Source: Chromatiales bacterium (lineage in GTDB: Bacteria > Pseudomonadota > Gammaproteobacteria > Chromatiales > Chromatiaceae). Taken from it: 64,000 nt of DNA. Position 1 is the first letter of the stretch. Each line of letters opens with the position of its first letter. The stretch covers positions 1 through 64,000 of the forward strand of contig JANQLO010000074.1 in the NCBI GenBank assembly GCA_028280505.1, given 5' to 3'. The position numbers and the translations under genes are program-made. Positions 57,775 to 64,000 of the stretch are shown here, piece after piece. The notes under the pieces were generated by a model. The model was given only the letters and a program-made list of their open reading frames with translations. It had not been told where the DNA came from and ran no database searches.

Positions 57775-58788
57775 TCAAGAATCACTCTGATCCGTACGGC
57801 AATGCTGGCAACAGTTTATTTCCACCACCGGGTGATGCAATCCATCAATGCCATGCAGAACCTTTTTGTAGTCATCCGGGGAACGCGAATGGTGTGTGAC
57901 GATGGATGCCGTCAAAGTCCACGCAGCCTGTCCCACAGACCAGATGTGCAGGTCGATTATGCGGCTGTCCGGAATTGATTCGAGCCGCTGTTTGACTTGG
58001 GTGCGCAGCGATGTCGGCCCTTCCTGATCGAGCAGCGTGCCCATGGTCTGGCGTAGCAGGCCAATCGCCCAACGCATGATCACTACCGATGCGACCAACG
58101 CGATCACCGGGTCCAGCCAGTACCAACCCCAAACCCAGGCGGCAAGCAACCCGACGATAGCGCCGACGGACGTCAAAACATCTGCAATAACATGCGCCAC
58201 GGCGGCACGCAGATTGTTGTCGACGTGGCCGTGATGTTCATGATGGTGGCTGTGATGACATCCCTCTCCAGCCTCGCCATGGTGATGCAGCTGACCATGA
58301 TGATCTCCCAGCAACCAGATCGACACCCCATTGACCACGAGACCGATAACCGCAACGACCAGTGCCTCTGCCGGCAACAGCGGCTCGGGAGCGAATAGGC
58401 GATGCACGGATTCCCCGATCAGCCATAGCGTCGACAGGCCCAGCAACAGCGCACTGCTGTAAGCCGCCAAGTCGCCCATCTTGCCGCTCCCGAGGCTTAA
58501 ACGCCGATCGTCTGCATGACGCCTGGTGAGGTAATAAGCCCCCGCGGCCAGTCCAAGCGCCGCGGCATGACCGGCCATATGCACGCCGTCTGCCAACAGC
58601 GCCATTGAGCCGGTAATCCACCCGGCAATAATCTCCACCGCCATGGTGACCAGCGTTAACACCGCCACGATCAGCATGCGCTGCTCTGCCGGCTTACGTT
58701 GGCCTTGCCCAAAATCGTGAGCAACCGTTTTGGCTGCCGCTGGACAGTTCTCTACTTCCAGTTGGTTTTGCAAAATACTCATTGTCAT
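57775..58788 (-). CDS. Cation diffusion facilitator, DmeF-like
   Basis: The protein has 337 residues and six helices. The loop between helices 4 and 5 is very His-rich (GDHHGQLHHHGEAGEGCHHSHHHEHHGH). Metal site patterns are GSMALLADGVHMAGHAAALG and HVIADVLTSVGAIVG; the latter carries HxxxD. DmeF-type CDFs export Co, Ni or Zn in exchange for protons. It lies 95 bases after the MerR gene, same strand, and is its likely target. Confidence 0.92.
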   Translation of the reverse strand: MTMSILQNQLEVENCPAAAKTVAHDFGQGQRKPAEQRMLIVAVLTLVTMAVEIIAGWITGSMALLADGVHMAGHAAALGLAAGAYYLTRRHADDRRLSLGSGKMGDLAAYSSALLLGLSTLWLIGESVHRLFAPEPLLPAEALVVAVIGLVVNGVSIWLLGDHHGQLHHHGEAGEGCHHSHHHEHHGHVDNNLRAAVAHVIADVLTSVGAIVGLLAAWVWGWYWLDPVIALVASVVIMRWAIGLLRQTMGTLLDQEGPTSLRTQVKQRLESIPDSRIIDLHIWSVGQAAWTLTASIVTHHSRSPDDYKKVLHGIDGLHHPVVEINCCQHCRTDQSDS

Positions 58789-58883
58789 ATTCGTCAGACA
58801 GAACTACTGCCGTGTGGATTTATTTATGCATCAAAGGAACCACGCGCGAGGCAGCCAAGCGGCCTGCAACACGCAAGGTGCGC

Positions 58884-59321
58884 TTAGCGCTTGTCCGTTT
58901 GGTCGAGAGCTTGGCTTTCCAGGGCTGACAGGATCGAGCAGTGCGTGGCCTTCTCATCACCGCCACAACAGGCATCGTGCAGTCGCCGCAGGGCCGTCAG
59001 TATGATCTGCAATTCAACGATCCTCTCCTGCACCTGCTCGATTTTCTCCTCGGTGAACGATTTGACATCGCTACAGGTGTGATCGTCTTTATTCAGATTG
59101 ATAGACAGCAGGTCTTTGATTTCATGCAGGGTGAAGCCGAGGTTTTTTGCCCGCAGAATGAACTGCACCAGTTCGACATCATCCTGCTTGTATAAACGGT
59201 ACCCGGCAGCACTACGTGTTGCCGGACGCAAGAGGTCCTTCTGCTCATAGAATCGCAGGGTCTCAACAGTCAATCCGCTTAATTTCGCCAGCGTGCCGAT
59301 TTTGATCACGTCTGTATCCAT
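58884..59321 (-). CDS. MerR-family metal-responsive regulator (ZntR/CadR-like)
   Basis: The protein has 145 residues from the ATG at 59321. The HTH is VIKIGTLAKLSGLTVETLRFYEQKDLL. Metal ligands are Cys in DDHTCSDVKSF and in the C-terminal loop HDACCGGDEKATHC, matching the CC...HC pattern of ZntR/CadR/PbrR. It should activate the downstream CDF gene. The ATG sits about where transcription would start, so the mRNA may be leaderless. Confidence 0.9.
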   Translation of the reverse strand: MDTDVIKIGTLAKLSGLTVETLRFYEQKDLLRPATRSAAGYRLYKQDDVELVQFILRAKNLGFTLHEIKDLLSINLNKDDHTCSDVKSFTEEKIEQVQERIVELQIILTALRRLHDACCGGDEKATHCSILSALESQALDQTDKR

Positions 59322-59328
59322 GGCCGAC

Positions 59329-59359
59329 AATCTAAACCCTGTAGTAGCCTAGAGAGTCA
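59329..59359 (-). promoter_or_regulatory. MerR-type promoter with 19-bp spacer
   Basis: On the minus strand TTGACT (59359-59354) and TAGATT (59334-59329) are 19 bases apart, the over-long spacing that MerR proteins correct. The spacer has an imperfect dyad from ACTCTCTAGGC to TACTACAGGGT (7 of 11 positions). It lies directly before the regulator gene. Confidence 0.7.
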
Positions 59360-59392
59360 ACCTCCACGGCGGAAAACCCGCGACCTGTTGCA

Positions 59393-60802
59393 TCATGGCG
59401 TAGACGATCCGGGCCATGTGGAGTGGTGGTCGTCGATAACGTAAGAGTGTGCATGCTTCACCGGGTGGTGATGGTGAGGATGGCTATGAGGTTCCGGTCC
59501 CTCCCAGCCGTCGTGGGAATGACTGTGATGGGCATCGTGGATGTGCAAGTGAATATGTGTATCTTCTTCATGAGTGTGCATCAGTTCCGTATCATCACGA
59601 TGCGGCCACAGCACCATTGACAAGATCGTGGACAAAACCACCACGGCGCTGAGCATCAGCGCGACACTTTCCATACTCCATAGGATGGCGAGTTGCCCCG
59701 CTACGGGATAGAGCACCAGCCAGCAGGCATGGGACAGCGCGAACTGGGCCGAGAAATAGGCTGGCCGATCCGCTGCTGCAGACGAACGATTCACAACACG
59801 ACCGGCCGGTGTCTGCACCAATGACCAGCCCACCCCAATCAGAAACCAGATCGGGAATACGCCATACATACTTGGAGAAGTTGCAATCAATCCAAGCCCT
59901 AAAGCCATGAATGCGGCACCAGACAACATCACCGGACGATCGGGAACAAAATCGAGCAGTCTGGGCAGAGTCAGGGCTGCAATCATCGAACCGGCGCCCG
60001 AAGCAGCCAGCACCCAGGCCACATCCGATTCGCTGCCCCCAAGCGAGTCGCGAACGTAAACGACGGTATTCACGATAACCATGGCACTGGCTGCCGCCAC
60101 GCCGATGTAGAGCGCTAGCAAGCCGCGCAAACGCGGGGTCTTCAGATAGGCACGAACCCCGAAACCGATCTGGGCCAGGGTCGACCCAAGTCGTTGAACC
60201 TTGTCTCGTACCGGTAACGTCGCGGTGCCCACCAGTATGGCGGAAAGCAGAAAGGCCGCTGAATTCATCACAAACAGCTCTGTGTAGCTGAACAACAGCA
60301 ACGCCAGAGCCGCCAGCACCGGACTCAGCAGATTTTCCAGATCATAGGCCAGTCGTGAAAGGGAAAGCGCGCGAGTGTAATTGCCCTCGTCGGGCAGAAT
60401 ATCCGGGATGGTGGCGTCGAAAACGGGTTTGAAGCCCGCGGAAAACAGGCTCAGTAAAAAGATCAGGATATAGATCTGCCATACCTCGGTCACGAAGGGA
60501 ATGGCGAGAATCGTCACCGCCCTCAGCAGATCCATGATGATCAGAAAAGGCCTCCGGGGAAACCGATGTGCCAGACCGCCGGCAACCGGTGCGAAGCCCA
60601 CATAGGCCAGCATCTTGACCGCAAGAGCAGTACCAAGTACGGCCGTTGCATCGTCGCCAGCAAGTTCGTAGGCCAGCAAGGTCAGCGCTACGGTACTCAA
60701 GCCCGTGCCGATCAACGCTATCACCTGGGCCGAGAACAGTTTTCGGAACTGGGCATTGCGCAAGGGATCGAGCAGCACACGTTTTCGATTCTCTTCAGTC
60801 AT
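59393..60802 (-). CDS. His-rich MFS metal exporter (NreB-like), copy 2
   Basis: The protein has 469 residues from the ATG at 60802; a start at 60823 is possible. Twelve helices and a His-rich tail (HTHEEDTHIHLHIHDAHHSHSH, then PHSHPHHHH). It is close to 38778-40169 over its length. NreB-type exporters remove Ni(II). It is preceded by an RcnR/CsoR-like gene on the same strand, so a metal-induced unit is likely. Confidence 0.9.
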   Translation of the reverse strand: MTEENRKRVLLDPLRNAQFRKLFSAQVIALIGTGLSTVALTLLAYELAGDDATAVLGTALAVKMLAYVGFAPVAGGLAHRFPRRPFLIIMDLLRAVTILAIPFVTEVWQIYILIFLLSLFSAGFKPVFDATIPDILPDEGNYTRALSLSRLAYDLENLLSPVLAALALLLFSYTELFVMNSAAFLLSAILVGTATLPVRDKVQRLGSTLAQIGFGVRAYLKTPRLRGLLALYIGVAAASAMVIVNTVVYVRDSLGGSESDVAWVLAASGAGSMIAALTLPRLLDFVPDRPVMLSGAAFMALGLGLIATSPSMYGVFPIWFLIGVGWSLVQTPAGRVVNRSSAAADRPAYFSAQFALSHACWLVLYPVAGQLAILWSMESVALMLSAVVVLSTILSMVLWPHRDDTELMHTHEEDTHIHLHIHDAHHSHSHDGWEGPEPHSHPHHHHPVKHAHSYVIDDHHSTWPGSSTP

Positions 60803-60935
60803 CCAACAAAGCCTGCCTCGCATCTATTCAAATCAAACATGAAAAAACTCAGACGTTGAGCCGCCTGCGACATGCCAGGGCACCGCCCGCCGGCAGCGCA
60901 TCGAAATCCAAGCAGCCATTGAGATTGGCAAGACC

Positions 60936-61208
60936 TTAAAGGTACTTGGAGACCTTCTTCAATTCGTCAATCAGCGTCGGCACATCAGCGTCTTCTTCCT
61001 CAAGCCCGGCCTGAATACAGTGCTCGATATGATCTTGAATAAACATTTTTCGAGCGTTGACCAACGCGCTTATCACAGCCTGCATCTGCTGACCGACATC
61101 GGCACAGGGACGTTCTTGCTCGATCATGCCGATCACACTGTCCAAATGACCGGCCGCGCGTCGAAGTCTCCGAATCACTTCGGGATGTGATGGGTGGGGC
61201 TGAGCCAT
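60936..61208 (-). CDS. RcnR/CsoR-family metal-sensing repressor (NreA-like)
   Basis: The protein has 90 residues. The DUF156 four-helix fold contains SHPEVIRRLRRAAGHLDSVIGMIEQERPC, and AVISALVNARKMFIQDHIEHCI. The N-terminal His, the Cys in RPCAD and the HxxHC motif are the Ni/Co ligands of RcnR/NreA types. It should repress the NreB-like exporter until metal binds. A perfect operator lies 12 bases upstream. Confidence 0.9.
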   Translation of the reverse strand: MAQPHPSHPEVIRRLRRAAGHLDSVIGMIEQERPCADVGQQMQAVISALVNARKMFIQDHIEHCIQAGLEEEDADVPTLIDELKKVSKYL

Positions 61209-61220
61209 AAAGTTATTTTT

Positions 61221-61238
61221 CCTATCCTGGGGGATAGG
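61221..61238 (-). promoter_or_regulatory. RcnR/CsoR-type operator
   Basis: CCTATCC-TGGG-GGATAGG, a perfect 7-bp inverted repeat with a G-tract centre flanked by TA steps, is the usual binding site of this repressor family. It lies upstream of 60936-61208. Confidence 0.75.
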
Positions 61239-61403
61239 ATATGACAGAATCGAATATCGCTCAAATGCGAGGTTTCAGACTTGGCAGCGATGTCTGAGGG
61301 TAAGCACACCCGCTTATCGTGGCCTAACCGCTGAACATATCGGTCGGTCCAAGCGGCAGGTAATCAAGGCCAGGCCGATTATCTGGGTTGGCACCAGCCG
61401 ATA

Positions 61404-61669
61404 GGGCCTGTTAGCACTATCTACCGCGTCGCTGTTGTGCCTGAACCAGCGCCAATCAAGGCGCGAGGCGCGCGGTTTGGTCGCGCTAAATGAGCAACGA
61501 GCAACGCCGAGTGGCGCTGGTTCAGGCGCAACCCGTAGGGCCGGCGCCCTTTTTCCGCCTGGCAGCGTTATCAGTCGTTCGTTTAGAGTCACTAAACGTC
61601 TCTCCTTCTGCCTTGCCAGGCGAAAAAAGGACCGCCGGCAGCAATGCGGTAGATAGTGTCAACAGGCCC
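61404..61669. mobile_element. 266-bp MITE-like element with 24-bp inverted ends and internal hairpins
   Basis: Terminal inverted repeats at 61404-61427 and 61646-61669 match in 22 of 24 positions. Inside, 61439-61454 and 61512-61527 are a perfect 16-bp inverted repeat, about 61540-61564 pairs with 61614-61639, and CGTTTAG/CTAAACG (61580-61598) forms a small hairpin. It has no coding capacity. It looks like a non-autonomous mobile element able to fold into a multi-armed cruciform. No clear target duplication is seen. Confidence 0.75.
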
Positions 61670-61767
61670 AAATATCCAAAACGGGCCAATCAAGACCCAA
61701 TTCAGCAGTTTTTTTACGAGAACCCTTTACGAAGTGCGGATTTTCCTGTCTGATACGCTTCTCGTAT

Positions 61768-61790
61768 CAAATAGCAATGATTCGCATTTG
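61768..61790. promoter_or_regulatory. Possible Fur box upstream of the AraC/TonB genes
   Basis: An interrupted palindrome of CAAAT...ATTTG arms contains GAATCATT on the minus strand, a core often seen in Fur boxes. It lies about 100 bases before the AraC gene in an AT-rich leader. The match is weak. Confidence 0.35.
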
Positions 61791-61885
61791 CTGTTGAATG
61801 CTATTAACTTATGCGATCCAATAGCATCACCCTATGCGAATATTATTAATTTTACTCATGGGATATTGCGTCCTTGGCGGCTGAT

Positions 61886-62770
61886 ATGGACGAACTGAAA
61901 CTTTCTGATTTTGTGGAACGCAGATCAGCGGTTAGCAGCAAATTCGATGGCTTGCAGGCGAATATGATGCAGTTGGCGCCCGGGTTTACGTTGAGTCTTT
62001 TTCGGATGAAAGAAACTCAGCACAAGGATTTGTGCTTCAGCGACGACTACGGATTTATCAGTTTCAGCTGCCCAATGGAAGGCGTAAGCGATGTGCAGAT
62101 ACGCCAGCGCATGTTTCAGGCCACCGCTCGGAACCTTTATGTCGGATATGCACCAAGCGAGAAAGTTCGTTTCGGATGCTCCGCGGACTATCGCAGTGTG
62201 GGCTTGCTTATCAAGCCCGAAACGCTAAGCGCCCTTCTCGGTGCCCGCTTCGAGCATATCGATCAAGCAATCCGCGATGGCTATTACCTGCAAACCTTGC
62301 CGAGATCATTTGAGGTCCTTAAGGCCGCAAAAACCCTGTCTCACCGTGTCAGCAGTGGCGCCAGCACCTTGCTGACCGAGGCAGCAGCGCTGGAGTACCT
62401 CGCACAATTTATTGAACAGTTGTGGCCGGCTTCCGCAACAACGGCAGGCAATCGCCAACAAAAGCGACTGATCAACGCCAAAGAACGCTTGCTGCAAGAC
62501 CTCAGCAAGGCGCCGACTATTCCCGAGCTGGCGCGTGAAGTCGGCATGAATCAGTTCGATCTGAAAAAAGGATTCCGGGAACAATTTGGAAGCAGTGTTT
62601 ACGCCCTTTTTCAGAAAGAACGCATGGAATTGGGCCGAACGTTACTGCAAAGACAAAGCGTGACCGACACAGCCAGGCACCTGGGGTACCGCAACACCAG
62701 CCATTTCAGTTCCGCTTTCCGCAAACAGTTTGGCGTACTGCCAAGTGAGGTTCGCAAGCACAACCTTTGA
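61886..62770 (+). CDS. AraC-family regulator (PchR-like) of the TonB receptor
   Basis: The protein has 294 residues from the ATG at 61886; a TTG at 61874 is possible. An N-terminal ligand domain (about 1-180) is followed by an AraC HTH domain: APTIPELAREVGMNQFDLKKGFREQFGSSVYALFQKERM, then SVTDTARHLGYRNTSHFSSAFRKQFGVLPSEVR. This is the layout of PchR/YbtA regulators, which activate siderophore receptor genes when they bind the siderophore. The TonB receptor gene lies about 400 bases downstream. Confidence 0.88.
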   Translation: MDELKLSDFVERRSAVSSKFDGLQANMMQLAPGFTLSLFRMKETQHKDLCFSDDYGFISFSCPMEGVSDVQIRQRMFQATARNLYVGYAPSEKVRFGCSADYRSVGLLIKPETLSALLGARFEHIDQAIRDGYYLQTLPRSFEVLKAAKTLSHRVSSGASTLLTEAAALEYLAQFIEQLWPASATTAGNRQQKRLINAKERLLQDLSKAPTIPELAREVGMNQFDLKKGFREQFGSSVYALFQKERMELGRTLLQRQSVTDTARHLGYRNTSHFSSAFRKQFGVLPSEVRKHNL

Positions 62771-63156
62771 TTCAAGCAACATGCAGCTGGCGATTTGCTC
62801 AGCGTAAAGCGTTTAGCCCGACATGCGGAACCCAACCATGCGCAGACCTGGTGTCGGTCTGCACTCAGGAATACGGTCCGGCCAAATCGCCAAACCGCTG
62901 TTGCCTTGAGTGCAAGTTGCCGTGAGCTGCCTGTTCCGGGCTGACCGCCGACCTGCTGCCCTCTTCCACCCCTGCCATGGACTGGCAGTAAGTGTTGCTT
63001 GCCGGAGACGGAGCCTGTGAAGCGAGCGGCACGAAGCACGAACTACGTTTTTTAACTGGATGAACTTGATCCGATATTTGAAGCCGTGACACAGGCCCAA
63101 CCTTATAGCAAGAACGCCTCTCATTCGCCTTATCGTTTGTATTACTAAAATTATCT
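62771..63156. other. Intergenic region between AraC and the TonB receptor gene
   Basis: No supported gene. Open frames here on the minus strand overlap the AraC gene or the receptor start and are not protein-like. It presumably holds the receptor promoter. An AT-rich stretch lies at about 63123-63157. Confidence 0.5.
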
Positions 63157-63168
63157 ATGAGCAGCCCG

Positions 63169-64000
63169 ATGAAACCGAAACTTCGAATAAAAATACTTCC
63201 ACAAATCGTTGCCTCCATGCTTGTCCCAAATCTGGCTTTTGCCGTGCAACCCCCCGAGCCAGAAACGGAAGTGGTTTCGGTTACCGCAAACAAGATCGAA
63301 GAGAACATCGAAGATGTTCCTCAAAGCATAACGGTCATAGATGAGTTCGTTCTGCAGGACAAAGGCATAAAAACGGTTCCCGATCTGATCGAGAACATAC
63401 CGAATATGAACCTGACTACCATTGGCGGTACGACTATCGGTTTCCGCGGACTGACGCAGTCGGTCTTTACGCAGAACAATCCCGTCGTTATCTACATCGA
63501 TGGCGTTCCAACCAATAAGCGATACGGTTTTGATGCATCACTGGCGAATGTGGAGCGCATCGAGGTACTACGCGGACCACAGGGCACCCTCTACGGAAAA
63601 GATGCCATCGGCGCCGTCATTAACGTCGTTACCAAAAAACCGGAAAACGAATGGCAAGGCCATATCGGAGCAGAGGTTGGCTCCAACAATAGACGCTTTG
63701 TCACTTTTAACGCCAACGGCGCGCTCCAGAAAGATACCTTATTCCTCGGCATCAACGGACAAAGGGATCAGGACGATGGCTGGATTGATAACACCTTTCC
63801 CGGCTTGGAGGGTGATGCAAATGAAATGACAGATTCCAAAATCGGCGCTTTCCTACTTTTCACGCCGAATGACCGTCTGAGCGTCAAACTCAATCTCGCC
63901 CATGACACATCTGAAAACAACTGGTGGGACGGTTACATGATTCCAGCAGGCGGATACACAAGTCTGAGTGACTTCAAAAGGGATGACGCCGAAAACGTAT
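63169..64000 (+). CDS. TonB-dependent outer membrane receptor (5' part)
   Basis: The gene runs off the window. From ATG 63169 (or 63157 in the same frame) a signal peptide (MKPKLRIKILPQIVASML, cleavage near AFAVQ) precedes the plug domain: EVVSVTANKIEENIEDVPQS, ITVIDEFVLQDKGIKTVPDLIENIPN and NVERIEVLRGPQGTLYGKDAIGAVINVVTKKP, which is the standard plug motif. It imports an Fe-siderophore or similar, in line with the PchR-like regulator upstream. No clear ribosome-binding site decides the start. Confidence 0.92.
   Translation, partial: MKPKLRIKILPQIVASMLVPNLAFAVQPPEPETEVVSVTANKIEENIEDVPQSITVIDEFVLQDKGIKTVPDLIENIPNMNLTTIGGTTIGFRGLTQSVFTQNNPVVIYIDGVPTNKRYGFDASLANVERIEVLRGPQGTLYGKDAIGAVINVVTKKPENEWQGHIGAEVGSNNRRFVTFNANGALQKDTLFLGINGQRDQDDGWIDNTFPGLEGDANEMTDSKIGAFLLFTPNDRLSVKLNLAHDTSENNWWDGYMIPAGGYTSLSDFKRDDAENV

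Overview
The window looks like a gammaproteobacterial chromosome of moderate to high GC. The evidence is the tRNA order Gly(GCC)-Cys(GCA)-Leu(UAA) known from E. coli, a dif-like XerC/XerD site of gammaproteobacterial type at 23217-23244, NosL and cytochrome c accessory genes, and Czc/Nre-type metal efflux. It suggests a respiring, metal-exposed bacterium. The genus cannot be read from the sequence.

Layout. (1) 1-7735: tRNA-Gly and tRNA-Cys are separated from tRNA-Leu by two periplasmic protein genes (+) and an eight-gene minus-strand operon: small membrane protein, FtsX-type permease, ABC ATPase, membrane protein, TlpA-like lipoprotein, SafE-like membrane protein and two NosL-type proteins. 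(2) 8203-10767: DUF2157 / DUF4401 / GDYXXLXY trio. (3) 11019-14505: a subtilisin-family protease with a stand-alone propeptide-like protein, lying between two possible remnants of a phage DNA adenine methylase. (4) 14502-16769: degraded right end of a filamentous-phage element carrying a HigBA module. (5) 16770-23227: a second related filamentous prophage of about 6.46 kb, integrated at dif, with replication protein, ssDNA-binding protein, coat proteins and a RelBE-like module but no visible Zot/pI gene. (6) 23493-36328: defence island. A four-domain E2-E1-JAB-patatin protein and a metallo-beta-lactamase-fold partner (-) are divergent from a WYL regulator and a complete Wadjet jetABCD operon (+). 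(7) 36648-50223: metal and drug efflux region with AraC/MFS, a His-rich MFS exporter, a HupE-like protein, a P-II-like protein and czcCBA. (8) 50242-57466: DUF255 thioredoxin-domain protein, kinase/ATPase fusion, RecQ and a methyltransferase. (9) 57775-61208: second metal-resistance block (CDF exporter with MerR regulator; NreB-like exporter with RcnR/CsoR-like repressor). (10) 61404-64000: a 266-bp inverted-repeat element, an AraC regulator and the start of a TonB-dependent receptor.

How the genes work together. The dif site has acted as a landing pad for at least two related filamentous phages, whose right ends share the same gene order but carry different toxin-antitoxin cassettes. Immediately beyond dif, one WYL regulator (of the kind that controls phage-defence operons) sits between two defence systems. 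One is the well-known plasmid- and phage-restricting Wadjet SMC complex. The other is an unusual ubiquitin-like conjugation/deconjugation protein fused to a patatin lipase, with no CD-NTase and no recognisable ubiquitin-like gene beside it. That two-gene system is the most novel item here. The metal regions combine RND, CDF and His-rich MFS exporters, with metal-sensor operators visible upstream of the MerR and RcnR-like genes.
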